This document shows, in pieces, positions 34,934 through 43,512 of a DNA stretch of 64,000 nucleotides. How positions within the stretch are numbered: position 1 is the first letter of the stretch; the number at the start of each line of letters is the position of its first letter. The notes beneath the pieces are model-generated. The model saw only the letters and a list, made by a program, of their open reading frames with translations. It had not been told where the DNA came from and did not search any database. The position numbers and the translations under genes are program-made. Origin of the DNA: Candidatus Anaerobutyricum avicola (GTDB lineage: Bacteria; Bacillota; Clostridia; Lachnospirales; Lachnospiraceae); NCBI GenBank assembly GCA_019113845.1, contig DXGQ01000046.1:1-64000 (forward strand), written 5' to 3'.

Positions 34934-36142
34934 ATGATAAACGTTGCAGTGTTAGGATACGGCACCATAGGCGCCGGCGTAGTGGAAGTGCTCACGACCA
35001 ATGCGGACAGCATTGAGAAGAAGGCGGGACAGAGGATCGTGGTAAAGAGGATCCTGGATCTTCGGGATTTCCCGGGAGACCCGCATCAGGACAAGGTAGT
35101 CCATGATTATAAGATTATTGAAGAAGATGAAGATATTCAGGTAGTTGTTGAATGTATGGGCGGGCTGGAGCCGGCCTACACCTTTGTAAAGACCGCTTTG
35201 CTGCAGGGAAGAAGCGTGGCGACTTCCAACAAGGAACTGGTGGCCAAATACGGTGCGGAGCTTATCGGCATTGCGGAGGAAAAAAAGGTGAATTTCCTTT
35301 TTGAGGCCAGCGTGGGCGGAGGTATTCCGATCATTCGTCCTCTGACCCAGTGCCTGACAGCCGATGTCATTGAGGAGATCAGCGGTATTTTAAACGGAAC
35401 GACAAACTACATGCTGACCAAGATGGAAGAAGAAGGCATGGCCTTTGACGAAGTGCTGAAAGAAGCACAGGAGAAAGGATATGCGGAGCTGCATCCGGAG
35501 GCGGACATTGAGGGATATGATGCCTGCCGCAAGATCGCCATCCTCACCTCTCTGGCCTGTGGAAAACAGGTGGATTTTGAAGATATCCACACAGAGGGCA
35601 TTACCAATATCACGGCGGAGGATTTCCGCTATGCGGCAAAGATGAAGAAATGTATCAAGCTTCTCGGAAAGAGCTGGAACGATGACGGTAAGCTGTATGC
35701 CATGGTCTGCCCGATGCTCATTGATCATTATCACCCTCTGGCAGGTGTCAAAGATGTGTTTAACGCCATTTTTGTACACGGAAATATGGTGGACGACACC
35801 ATGTTTTACGGCAGAGGCGCCGGCAAACTGCCGACGGCAAGCGCCGTTGCGGCGGATGTCGTGGATTGTGTGAAACATATGGGCACCCATATCAAGATCA
35901 TCTGGGAGCAGGAAAAGCGTGAGCTCAGCGATTTCAGCAGTTTTGAGAGAAAGTATTTCGTCCGTATGCCGAAGGAGATCTCCCTGGAGGAAGTGCGGAA
36001 GGCATTTGGCGATGTGGAGCCGGTGAAGGTAGAAGGCATTGAGGAGACCGCTTTTGTGACAGGCGCCATGAAAGAAAGTGATTATCATAAGGCTGCCGAT
36101 CAGTTTGATACGATCTTAAATATGATCCGGATCGACGAGTAG
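34934..36142 (+). CDS. hom: Homoserine dehydrogenase
   Basis: A 403-residue enzyme reducing aspartate semialdehyde to homoserine, the branch toward threonine and methionine. NAD(P) site VAVLGYGTIGAGVVEVL; catalytic core GILNGTTNYMLTKM and HPEADIEGYDACRKIAI; a C-terminal ACT-like regulatory region (KRELSDFSSFERKYFVRM onward). The ATG at 34934 follows GAGGAGGA, about 80 bases after pheB. Confidence 0.95.
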   Translation: MINVAVLGYGTIGAGVVEVLTTNADSIEKKAGQRIVVKRILDLRDFPGDPHQDKVVHDYKIIEEDEDIQVVVECMGGLEPAYTFVKTALLQGRSVATSNKELVAKYGAELIGIAEEKKVNFLFEASVGGGIPIIRPLTQCLTADVIEEISGILNGTTNYMLTKMEEEGMAFDEVLKEAQEKGYAELHPEADIEGYDACRKIAILTSLACGKQVDFEDIHTEGITNITAEDFRYAAKMKKCIKLLGKSWNDDGKLYAMVCPMLIDHYHPLAGVKDVFNAIFVHGNMVDDTMFYGRGAGKLPTASAVAADVVDCVKHMGTHIKIIWEQEKRELSDFSSFERKYFVRMPKEISLEEVRKAFGDVEPVKVEGIEETAFVTGAMKESDYHKAADQFDTILNMIRIDE

Positions 36143-36148
36143 TCCTGA

Positions 36149-36242
36149 GAAACAGGGTCTTACCGACGTTTCGGTCTGGCAGGACCTGTATGGACGCGCG
36201 GTCCTTACCGATTGCAGTCTTTTGTGAAAGGAGTTTTTTATT
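36149..36242 (+). other. Short gap with hairpin between hom and the mutase-like gene
   Basis: CAGGGTC (36149 on) can pair with GGACCTG across an inner ACCGAC/TCGGT stem, and the word GGTCTTACCGA recurs nearby as GGTCCTTACCGA. No T run follows, so read-through to the next gene is likely. AAGGAG precedes the ATG at 36243. Confidence 0.4.
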
Positions 36243-37442
36243 ATGAAATATATCGTAGTGCTGGGAGACGGCATGGCGGATTATCCGATAGATGAACTGG
36301 ACGGAAAGACGCCGCTGGAATATGCGGATACACCGGTGATGGATGAGCTGGCACAGAGATCAGAGATCGGTCAGGTGCACACCATCCCGGCCGGGATGAG
36401 TCCGGGAAGCGATACGGCGAACCTGTCTGTGCTCGGCTATGATCCGAAAAAATATTATACCGGACGTTCTCCGCTGGAGGCGCTCAGTATCGGAGTTCCG
36501 ATGAAAGATACCGACGTTGCCATTCGGTGCAATATCGTGACAGTTTCTGATGAGGAAACAGAATATAAAGATAAGAAGATGATCGATCACAGTGCGGGAG
36601 AGATCTCCACGGAGGATGCGGATGTGCTCATCCAGGCAGTACAGGAAGCCTTTGGCAATGAAATGTTTCATTTCTATACGGGAACCAGCTACCGCCACCT
36701 TCTGATCTGGGACAAGGGAAGCGTCGTGGAGCTGACGCCGCCTCATGACATCCTGACCAAAACGATCGGCAATTATCTGCCGAAGGAAAAACTGCTGGCG
36801 GACATGATGGAAAAAAGTTATGAGATCCTCAACAATCATCCGATCAATATCGCCAGAGAGAAGGCCGGGCTCCATAAGGCGAACTCACTCTGGTTCTGGG
36901 GTGCCGGAACAAAACCGGCTCTGGATAACTTTACGGAGAAAACAGGAAAACGGGGCGTGATGATCTCCGCGGTGGATCTTCTGAAAGGAATCGGCGTGGG
37001 CGCCGGTCTTAAAAATATCATTGTGGAGGGCGCTGACGGAACGCTGGAGACCAATTACGAAGGAAAGGCACAGGCAGCGGTGGATGCCCTCACAAAAGAC
37101 GGTTATGACTTTGCTTATATCCATGTGGAAGCGCCGGACGAGATGGGACACCAGGGCAGCGTGGAGCGCAAGATCAAATCCATCGAGTATCTGGATCAGA
37201 GAGTGATCCGGATCGTGAAAGAGGGTATGGATGCCTCCGGGGAAGAGTACCGGATGCTCGTTCTGCCGGATCACCCGACACCGATCGTGCTCAGAACACA
37301 CACCAGCGACCCGGTTCCGTACATGCTTTTTGACAGTACAAACCACGGCAGCCGCATGTGGCATTATAACGAAAGAGAAGCAGCCGCTTCCGGTATCGAC
37401 ATGCCTTCCGGCGCAGCGTTGATGGAATACTTTTTAGATTAA
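36243..37442 (+). CDS. Phosphoglycerate mutase-like enzyme, probable homoserine kinase analogue
   Basis: A 399-residue alkaline phosphatase-superfamily protein of the archaeal cofactor-independent phosphoglycerate mutase type. Metal and nucleophile residues are seen in VVLGDGMADYP and MSPGSDTANLSVLGYDP, and the second metal site in HVEAPDEMGHQG, LPDHPTPI and NHGSRMWHY. It sits between homoserine dehydrogenase and aspartate kinase. Comparative genomics has proposed such proteins as replacements for homoserine kinase where thrB is missing, and that fits this position better than glycolysis. The reaction is unproven from sequence alone. Confidence 0.82.
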   Translation: MKYIVVLGDGMADYPIDELDGKTPLEYADTPVMDELAQRSEIGQVHTIPAGMSPGSDTANLSVLGYDPKKYYTGRSPLEALSIGVPMKDTDVAIRCNIVTVSDEETEYKDKKMIDHSAGEISTEDADVLIQAVQEAFGNEMFHFYTGTSYRHLLIWDKGSVVELTPPHDILTKTIGNYLPKEKLLADMMEKSYEILNNHPINIAREKAGLHKANSLWFWGAGTKPALDNFTEKTGKRGVMISAVDLLKGIGVGAGLKNIIVEGADGTLETNYEGKAQAAVDALTKDGYDFAYIHVEAPDEMGHQGSVERKIKSIEYLDQRVIRIVKEGMDASGEEYRMLVLPDHPTPIVLRTHTSDPVPYMLFDSTNHGSRMWHYNEREAAASGIDMPSGAALMEYFLD

Positions 37443-37471
37443 AAAATACCTTAAGAATTCAGGAGGACAGT

Positions 37472-38680
37472 ATGTTAATCGTTAAAAAATTTGGAGGTAC
37501 TTCTGTTGGCAACAAAGAAAGGATTTTCAATGTTGCAAGAAGATGTATTGAAGATTATCAGAAAGGAAATGACATCGTAGTGGTTTTATCTGCCATGGGC
37601 AAGTCCACCGACGACCTCATTGCGATGGCGAGAGATATCAATCCGAAACCATCCAAAAGAGAGATGGATATGCTGATGACAACGGGAGAGCAGGTTTCTG
37701 TTTCCATGATGGCGCTGGCTATGGGCGCGCTGGGCGTGCCGGCCGTTTCCTTAAATGCGTTCCAGGTTGCCATGCACACCACGCACCGCTACGGCAATGC
37801 CAGACTGAAACGGATCGATACCGACCGTATCCAGAATGAGCTGGAACAGAGAAAGATCGTGCTTGTCACCGGCTTCCAGGGCGTGGATAAATACGATAAT
37901 CTGACCACACTGGGACGGGGTGGTTCCGATACCACGGCGGTCGCTCTGGCGGCAGCGCTGCATGCGGATGCCTGTGAGATCTATACGGATGTGGACGGCG
38001 TGTATACCGCAGACCCTCGTCTTGTAAAAAATGCCCGCAAGTTGGACGAGATCACTTACGATGAGATGCTGGAACTTTCCACACTGGGAGCCGGCGTGCT
38101 CCACAACCGTTCTGTGGAGATGGCAAAGAAATATGGCGTGCAGTTAGTCGTGCGCTCAAGCTTAAATACAAACGAAGGAACAATTGTCAGGGAGGAAGTA
38201 AACATGGAAAAGATGCTTGTCAGTGGTGTGGCGGTCGATAAAAATGCCACCAGAATCGCAGTAGTTGGATTAAAGGATGAACCGGGAGTTGCCTTCCATT
38301 TATTTAATGCACTGGCAAAATATAATGTGAACGTAGATATGATCTTACAGTCCATCGGTCGTGACGGAACCAAGGATATTTCCTTTACGGTTGCGGAAGA
38401 TGTGGCTGACGAGGCGGTATCTATCATTGAGAAGAGCTTTCCGAAGAGCGATTATAAAAAGATCGATGAAGAAAAAGATGTGGCGAAACTGTCCATCGTT
38501 GGCGCCGGCATGATGAGCCATCCGGGAGTTGCCGCTTCCATGTTTGAGGCTCTTTACGATTGCGGCGTGAATATTAAGATGATCAGTACCTCTGAGATCC
38601 GCGTCACTGTCCTGATCGATCAGAAACATGTGGAGAGAGCGATCAACGCGGTACACGACAAGTTTTCACTGGCAGACTGA
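37472..38680 (+). CDS. lysC: Aspartate kinase
   Basis: A 402-residue enzyme phosphorylating aspartate, the entry to lysine, threonine and methionine. Catalytic domain with KFGGTSVGN, TTGEQVSVSMMA and LGRGGSDTTAVALAAAL; two ACT domains from about residue 250 (VSGVAVDKNATRIAVVGL, LSIVGAGMMSHPGVAASMFEAL) for feedback control. GGAGG precedes the ATG. An internal translation start for the regulatory part is likely (see 38191-38680). Confidence 0.95.
   Translation: MLIVKKFGGTSVGNKERIFNVARRCIEDYQKGNDIVVVLSAMGKSTDDLIAMARDINPKPSKREMDMLMTTGEQVSVSMMALAMGALGVPAVSLNAFQVAMHTTHRYGNARLKRIDTDRIQNELEQRKIVLVTGFQGVDKYDNLTTLGRGGSDTTAVALAAALHADACEIYTDVDGVYTADPRLVKNARKLDEITYDEMLELSTLGAGVLHNRSVEMAKKYGVQLVVRSSLNTNEGTIVREEVNMEKMLVSGVAVDKNATRIAVVGLKDEPGVAFHLFNALAKYNVNVDMILQSIGRDGTKDISFTVAEDVADEAVSIIEKSFPKSDYKKIDEEKDVAKLSIVGAGMMSHPGVAASMFEALYDCGVNIKMISTSEIRVTVLIDQKHVERAINAVHDKFSLAD
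38191..38680 (+). other. Internal start for an aspartate kinase beta subunit
   Basis: Inside lysC, GGAGG (38191-38195) stands eight bases before an in-frame ATG at 38204 (NMEKMLVSG). Translation from there would give 158 residues covering exactly the two ACT domains. Bacillus aspartokinase II is known to make alpha and beta chains from such an internal start. The site matches in position and strength. Confidence 0.65.
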
Positions 38681-38713
38681 TGTGTCTGCTTTGACGGACG
38701 GCGTGAAGCCGGG

Positions 38714-38756
38714 AGCCGCAGCATTATCTTTTTGATGGTGCTGCGGCTTAATTTTT
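38714..38756 (+). terminator. Terminator after lysC
   Basis: AGCCGCAGCA pairs with TGCTGCGGCT, followed by TAATTTTTG and a further T run. Confidence 0.88.
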
Positions 38757-38814
38757 GCTTTTTTTTTCCATGTTTCTGTGGTATCATTAATAAGAAATGA
38801 TGGAGGTATTGTAT

Positions 38815-39294
38815 ATGAAGAGACAGGACTATCTCTCCTGGGACGCCTATTTTATGGGGGTTGCCATGCTGTCAGCGGAGAGAAGTAAGGATAACAATAC
38901 ACAGGTGGGTTCCTGCATCGTAAGCCCGCATAACAAGATTCTCTCCATGGGTTACAACGGTATGCCGACCGGCTGTGATGATGACCGGATGCCGTGGGAG
39001 AGGAGGGGGACACCCCTGGATACAAAGTATCTCTATGTGTGTCATGCGGAGCTGAACGCTATTTTGAATTACAGCGGGGGTTCCCTCAAAGGTGCAAGGA
39101 TCTATACAACTCTTTTCCCGTGTAACGAGTGTACGAAGGCGATCATCCAGGCCGGCATATCCGAGGTCATTTATTATTCGGATAAGTATGCCGACACAGA
39201 TTCGACCATAGCGGCCAAGCGGATGCTCGACATGGTCGGGATCTCCTATCGTCAGTATCAGAGAGAGGAAAAAGAGCTGACGCTTCACCTGTAA
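38815..39294 (+). CDS. dCMP deaminase family protein
   Basis: A 159-residue zinc deaminase that converts dCMP to dUMP for thymidylate supply (ComEB-like). Zinc and catalytic motifs are CHAELNAIL and FPCNECTKAI, and the N-terminal RSKDNNTQVGSCIV and GYNGMPTGCDD segments match the family. The ATG at 38815 follows GGAGG by eight bases. An in-frame ATG at 38797 lies before the ribosome binding site and was rejected. Confidence 0.93.
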   Translation: MKRQDYLSWDAYFMGVAMLSAERSKDNNTQVGSCIVSPHNKILSMGYNGMPTGCDDDRMPWERRGTPLDTKYLYVCHAELNAILNYSGGSLKGARIYTTLFPCNECTKAIIQAGISEVIYYSDKYADTDSTIAAKRMLDMVGISYRQYQREEKELTLHL

Positions 39295-39330
39295 GTCAGA
39301 CAAAAAAGCTGTAATAAAGTTAAAAAAAAC

Positions 39331-39359
39331 TTGACAGAGACCTGCATCAGTGGTATAGT
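39331..39359 (+). promoter_or_regulatory. Strong promoter of the infC operon
   Basis: A perfect TTGACA, 17 bases, TATAGT. Confidence 0.85.
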
Positions 39360-39365
39360 AGCTAA

Positions 39366-39543
39366 GGTTGTTTGTTGGGACAACAAAAAGAACAAAGCAG
39401 AGTATCCACTCTCACCTCAGCACAATGGTGACTCGGGTTAATATCGTAAAAGAATCATGAAGTCTGCGTCGGTATATGCCGGAGAAAGGCAGCATAGTAT
39501 TCTGATATGTGGTGGATAGTCTCTGTTGCTATCCATTTTTTTT
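39366..39543 (+). promoter_or_regulatory. infC-rpmI-rplT leader with attenuator (L20 leader type)
   Basis: About 180 bases of leader end in the terminator TGGATAG/CTATCCA followed by eight T residues (39513-39543), just before the infC start. An upstream segment with AGTATCCACTC can compete for the terminator strand through its ATCCAC, giving an antiterminator. In Firmicutes, ribosomal protein L20 binds such leaders to repress its own operon. The match is by position and architecture. Confidence 0.8.
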
Positions 39544-39575
39544 GGATATATGAGGGTTTATGGAGGTGTACTACA

Positions 39576-40082
39576 ATTAACGATTTGATGATTAACGAAC
39601 AGGTGCGAGACAGAGAAGTCAGACTGATCAGCGAGAGCGGAGAACAGCTCGGAATCATGTCTGCAAAGGAAGCTATGAAGATTGCCAGAGAGGCTGAGCT
39701 TGACCTGGTGAAGATCGCGCCTAACGCAAAGCCGCCGGTATGTAAGATTATTGATTACGGAAAGTACAGGTATGAGCTTGCCCGTAAGGAGAAGGAAGCG
39801 AGAAAGAAACAGAAGACCATTGACGTCAAGGAAGTAAGATTATCTCCGAACATTGATACCAATGACCTGAACACAAAGGTTAATCAGGCAAGAAAGTTCC
39901 TTTCCAAGGGAGATAAAGTCAAAGTAACCCTTCGTTTCCGGGGCAGAGAGCTGGCACATGTGAATTCCAGCAAGGTGATTCTTGATGAATTTGCCGCGCA
40001 GCTTTCCGATTGTGCGGTGGTTGACAAACAGCCGAAGTTCGAAGGAAGAAGCATGACAATGTTTTTAACGGAAAAACGTTAA
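39576..40082 (+). CDS. infC: Translation initiation factor IF-3, ATT start
   Basis: A 168-residue factor that binds the 30S subunit and proofreads start-codon choice. The N-domain (INEQVRDREVRLISESGEQLG), basic linker (KYRYELARKEKEARKKQK) and C-domain (VKVTLRFRGRELAH) are all typical. The start is read as ATT at 39576: GGAGG at 39562-39566 lies nine bases before it, whereas the next ATG (39588) is too far. An ATT start in infC is the known basis of IF-3 autocontrol in other bacteria. Confidence 0.93.
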   Translation: MNDLMINEQVRDREVRLISESGEQLGIMSAKEAMKIAREAELDLVKIAPNAKPPVCKIIDYGKYRYELARKEKEARKKQKTIDVKEVRLSPNIDTNDLNTKVNQARKFLSKGDKVKVTLRFRGRELAHVNSSKVILDEFAAQLSDCAVVDKQPKFEGRSMTMFLTEKR

Positions 40083-40112
40083 TGATATAGAACAATTTAG
40101 GAGGACTTAATT

Positions 40113-40310
40113 ATGCCAAAAATGAAAACAAGCAGAGCTGCTGCAAAGCGCTTCAAAAAAACAGGTAGCGGACAGTTAAAGAGAATGAAAGCTTATAAAA
40201 GCCACATTTTAACAAAGAAATCCCAGAAGAGAAAGAGAAATCTGAGAAAGTCTACGATCACAGACCCGACAAACGCAAAGAACATGAAGAAGATTTTACC
40301 ATATCTTTAA
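40113..40310 (+). CDS. rpmI: Ribosomal protein L35
   Basis: A 65-residue basic protein of the 50S subunit with the standard start [19 protein letters not shown] and the [19 protein letters not shown] core. AGGAGG precedes the ATG. It is the middle gene of the infC operon. Confidence 0.97.
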   Translation: MPKMKTSRAAAKRFKKTGSGQLKRMKAYKSHILTKKSQKRKRNLRKSTITDPTNAKNMKKILPYL

Positions 40311-40337
40311 TCGCATAGATAGAGGAGGACGTAAATT

Positions 40338-40694
40338 ATGGCAAGAGTAAAAGGCGCGATCGGCGCAAAGAAAAGACATAACAGAACATTAAAGCTGGCA
40401 AAAGGTTACAGAGGAGCTCGCTCCAAACAGTATAGAGTTGCAAAACAGTCCGTAATGAGAGCGCTGACAAGTGCTTACGCAGGAAGAAAACAGAGAAAGA
40501 GACAGTTCAGACAGCTGTGGATCGCACGTATCAATGCGGCAGCAAGAATGAACGGTATCTCTTACAGCAAACTGATGCACGGCCTGAAGTTAGCCGGTGT
40601 GGAAGTAAACAGAAAAATGCTTTCTGAGATGGCAATCAGCGATCCGGCAGGATTCGCAGCCCTCGCAGAGTTAGCAAAGAGCAAGGTGGCCTAA
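40338..40694 (+). CDS. rplT: Ribosomal protein L20
   Basis: A 118-residue protein of the 50S subunit needed for assembly, with the family start [20 protein letters not shown] and the core [18 protein letters not shown]. In Firmicutes it is also the repressor that acts on the leader of this operon. GAGGAGG precedes the ATG. Confidence 0.97.
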   Translation: MARVKGAIGAKKRHNRTLKLAKGYRGARSKQYRVAKQSVMRALTSAYAGRKQRKRQFRQLWIARINAAARMNGISYSKLMHGLKLAGVEVNRKMLSEMAISDPAGFAALAELAKSKVA

Positions 40695-40702
40695 TGAAGA
40701 GC

Positions 40703-40736
40703 AAGACCAGTGAACGAGAGTTCGCTGGTCTTTTTT
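40703..40736 (+). terminator. Terminator of the infC operon
   Basis: AAGACCAG pairs with CTGGTCTT, followed by a T run. Confidence 0.92.
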
Positions 40737-40803
40737 CTTTACAAAAAAACGGTCAATTCATTAAATAACATTAAATTTATATTTCAAGAAGGAGGAGATT
40801 GTA

Positions 40804-41892
40804 ATGCAACATGTAAAAAAAGTTAAGAAATCGGTAATCTTTTTGATGACTTTTGCAATGATTACCGGAAGCAGCACCGGCGTATCGGCGTACACTACAT
40901 ATCAAAAGGGAAGCAGAACATACAGCTACGATGGCTATTCCTACAGTGTGTATTACAACAGCCGGAAGGTCAACACAAAGAAAAAGACCGGTGTGCTTAT
41001 CGATGGAAGCATCATGATCCCATATAAGGCATGCCTGGTAAACAGAGGACCGGGAATGACTTATAAATTTAACAAGTCATCAAAAAAATTAGTGCTTTCT
41101 TACAATGGGACCAAGGTGAAATTGTTCGTCGGCAAAAAACGTATCAAGGTGAACGGAGTAAAGAAAAAGATCAGCGTAGCTCCGCTTTATGTGAAGTTTG
41201 AAGGCAAGAAGACTCTGGTCGTTCCGGCAAGAGCTCTCTTCGAGGAAGGATTCGGTTTCGATTATGAATACAGCAGACAGAACAGAGCGGTCTATATTAC
41301 GGAGCCGGAGACAACGACAAACAGCGCGGCGACAGAGCCGGAACCGGAAGTGCCGGCGCCGACCACCGGACTAACCGCAGCGGCATTTGCCAACATGACG
41401 ACCGATCAGTTTATCGCCACTATGGGACCGATCGCTCAGGCGAACTATAAAGAGACCGGCGTCCTTGCCTCCGTTACCCTTGCACAGGCGATTCTGGAGA
41501 GTGGCTGGGGCAAATCCGAGCTGGCACAGAAAGGAAATAATCTTTTCGGTATGAAGACGAACCTTTCCGGTAACACCTGGCTTGGCTCCTCCTGGGACGG
41601 TGCAAGCTTTGTGACGATCAATACCGGAGAGGAATACGGCGGAAAACATGTGACGATCACCGCAAACTTCCGGAAGTATCCGAGCGTGGAACAGTCCGTG
41701 GCTGACCACTCCGCATACCTTGTCAATGCGATGAACGGCGCTTCTCACAGATACGCGGGACTTACAGCGACCAACAATTATAAAGAGCAGCTCACCATCA
41801 TCAAGAAAGGCGGATATGCCACAAGCAGTACATACGTTTCACAGCTCACAGCCCTGATTGAAAAATATGGTCTGAACCGGTTTGACTATTAG
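40804..41892 (+). CDS. Secreted N-acetylglucosaminidase (FlgJ/GH73-like)
   Basis: A 362-residue cell-wall hydrolase. A signal peptide (about 1-30, FLMTFAMITGSSTGVSA) leads to a copper-amine-oxidase-N-like domain (about 45-165) that may bind the wall. A T/E/P-rich linker follows, then a glucosaminidase domain (about 195-360) with LASVTLAQAILESGWGKSEL, in which the Glu of ILESGWG is the expected catalytic acid, and GNNLFGMK. It would cut glycan strands of peptidoglycan. AGGAGG precedes the ATG. Confidence 0.88.
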   Translation: MQHVKKVKKSVIFLMTFAMITGSSTGVSAYTTYQKGSRTYSYDGYSYSVYYNSRKVNTKKKTGVLIDGSIMIPYKACLVNRGPGMTYKFNKSSKKLVLSYNGTKVKLFVGKKRIKVNGVKKKISVAPLYVKFEGKKTLVVPARALFEEGFGFDYEYSRQNRAVYITEPETTTNSAATEPEPEVPAPTTGLTAAAFANMTTDQFIATMGPIAQANYKETGVLASVTLAQAILESGWGKSELAQKGNNLFGMKTNLSGNTWLGSSWDGASFVTINTGEEYGGKHVTITANFRKYPSVEQSVADHSAYLVNAMNGASHRYAGLTATNNYKEQLTIIKKGGYATSSTYVSQLTALIEKYGLNRFDY

Positions 41893-41981
41893 TGAAAAAC
41901 GTCTCAAAAATGTCCGGGAAACAGCGTTGGTATTTTGACTTTTCCTGTGTTATAATGCTGATGTAAAGTTAGGAGGATTCT

Positions 41982-42983
41982 ATGAGACGCATAAAACGGA
42001 CAAAAAAATCAGGACTGCTCCAAAACCCTCTTTTTTCCATGGCGGTCTCGCTGCTGCTCGTGGCGGCTACCATCGGATTTGTGTTTGGTTTTGGCGCATT
42101 TTTGGAGAATCAGACATACACAGGACCGGAGGTGACTTCCGCCCTGGCCTCCACAGAGGAGAAGAAGGAAGAACCGGAATATCTGAAAGTGGACAGGCGT
42201 TTTCGTCCCTGCTATGTGATGATCAGCAGTGTGCCGCCGCTTGGACTCTGGGCGAATCCTGTACCCGGTGAGAAGACAGACACCTCCCGGATGCTGGTGA
42301 GCGGCGAGATCGTCTACGCTGAGCAGAGAGGCAGTTACAAAGGACAAATGTACTATAAACTGAGCGACGGACGCTATCTGAGCACCGATATCAATCACGC
42401 AGAGCCTCTGCTCAGTTATACGGAGATGGAAGGCTACCTGGCAATCACGTACATCAGCTCCTCCGGCGTGCGCCTCAGGAGATGGGCGGATTTCGACGCC
42501 GACAATGTGGCCGGCGCTGTCTACGTGGGAGATAAGGTACAGATAAAGGCAAAGGTGCAGACAGAGAAGGGCGCTTCCGCCTACATCACGACCAACGGTC
42601 TGTATATCACAACCGACAACCAGTATTTTAATGATTACACCGTAGCGGTGGAGTCTTCAGAAAAAGAGGATGGGAAGGCTGATAAAAAGACGGGAGACCA
42701 AAAGTCATCCGGAGAAGACACGACACGCCGCAGCGGAACAGATTCCTCTGAGAAGGAAAAAAATTCTGAGGAGGAAGAAGAACGTTTCGGAACAGAGAGA
42801 GACTCCGAAGATGAAGAAGAATTCTCCGGGACAGAAAGAGATTCTCAGGATGAAGAGGACTCCGGGACAGAAAGAGATTCTCAGGATGAAGAAGACTCCG
42901 GAACAGAAAGAGACTCTCAGGATGAAGGACAGTCTTCAGGAAGATGGGACTTCTCCGATCCGGAATTGAATCGCCAGAACTGA
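41982..42983 (+). CDS. Membrane-anchored SH3-like protein with acidic repeat tail
   Basis: A protein of 333 residues. A basic N-terminus and one membrane helix (about 15-38) anchor it. Two SH3-like stretches follow (PLGLWANPVPGEKTDTSRMLVSGE and ITYISSSGVRLRRWADFDAD, quoted by their cores around residues 86-110 and 160-185). The last 110 residues are highly acidic, with a 12-residue tandem repeat GTERDSQDEEDS. Wall binding outside the cell is likely; the tail has no known role. A TATAAT box lies at 41951-41956, and AGGAGG precedes the ATG. Confidence 0.7.
   Translation: MRRIKRTKKSGLLQNPLFSMAVSLLLVAATIGFVFGFGAFLENQTYTGPEVTSALASTEEKKEEPEYLKVDRRFRPCYVMISSVPPLGLWANPVPGEKTDTSRMLVSGEIVYAEQRGSYKGQMYYKLSDGRYLSTDINHAEPLLSYTEMEGYLAITYISSSGVRLRRWADFDADNVAGAVYVGDKVQIKAKVQTEKGASAYITTNGLYITTDNQYFNDYTVAVESSEKEDGKADKKTGDQKSSGEDTTRRSGTDSSEKEKNSEEEEERFGTERDSEDEEEFSGTERDSQDEEDSGTERDSQDEEDSGTERDSQDEGQSSGRWDFSDPELNRQN
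42789..42930 (+). repeat. 36-base tandem repeat in coding sequence
   Basis: About four copies of a 36-base unit encoding GTERDSQDEEDS. The last three are nearly identical at the DNA level (TCCGGGACAGAAAGAG recurs), and the first carries a two-residue insertion. Confidence 0.85.
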
Positions 42984-43233
42984 TTTTTGTATTTCACAGG
43001 AAATTGCATTCCTGAAACAAAACCCCCCTTTCGGAATAGTTGCAGTGACAAAATGATCCTTAAACAGGAACAGAGAACAACAACAGATGGCTGCCGGAAG
43101 GGAGGTTTTTTGCGTAAAGGCGTTTTTCGAAATGATCTGTGCCGGCGTATCAGAGTAAAAATGGGGAAAAAGGGCAGAAATTGTGCCAGAAGAACAAACA
43201 ATATATTTTTTTGAAAAAAATTAAAAAAAGTAC
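42984..43233 (+). other. Intergenic stretch before tRNA-Leu
   Basis: About 250 bases with no gene I can support. It holds C-rich and A-rich runs and a possible short reading frame with no ribosome binding site or codon bias. Confidence 0.5.
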
Positions 43234-43262
43234 TTGCATTATCCGGAAAGTGGTGCTATAAT
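43234..43262 (+). promoter_or_regulatory. tRNA-Leu promoter
   Basis: TTGCAT, 17 bases, perfect TATAAT, 46 bases before the tRNA. Confidence 0.85.
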
Positions 43263-43308
43263 GAGTTTCGTCAGTGAGAGAGATAAGCACTGACACAAAA
43301 GAACAGAC

Positions 43309-43393
43309 GCAGACGTGGCGGAATTGGCATACGCGCTAGACTAAGGATCTAGTCCGGGCTAACTGGGTGCGGGTTCAAGTCCCGCCGTCTGCA
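43309..43393 (+). tRNA. tRNA-Leu (anticodon AAG)
   Basis: The acceptor stem GCAGACG pairs with CGTCTGC, with A as discriminator. The anticodon arm is CTAGA-CTAAGGA-TCTAG, giving AAG. A long variable arm marks it as class II, and the T arm is GCGGGTTCAAGTCCCGC. The 3' CCA is not encoded. Length is 85 bases. Confidence 0.96.
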
Positions 43394-43398
43394 CTCTT

Positions 43399-43427
43399 AA
43401 TACCGCATAGTTATGCGGTATTTTTTT
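43399..43427 (+). terminator. Terminator after tRNA-Leu
   Basis: AATACCGCAT pairs with ATGCGGTATT, followed by a T run. Confidence 0.92.
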
Positions 43428-43512
43428 ATATTCGTTTTGCCGGGTAATCAAAAAAGTAATCATAGCTAATATTCTAAAAAATAATATATCAGAAGGAGGA
43501 AATCCTGGACAT

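Noticed and set aside
42789..42930. CRISPR-like repeats
   Set aside because: The 36-base units are contiguous and in frame within a gene, without spacers.
42987..43214. A 75-codon frame before tRNA-Leu
   Set aside because: It has no ribosome binding site, contains C and A runs, and has no recognisable domain.
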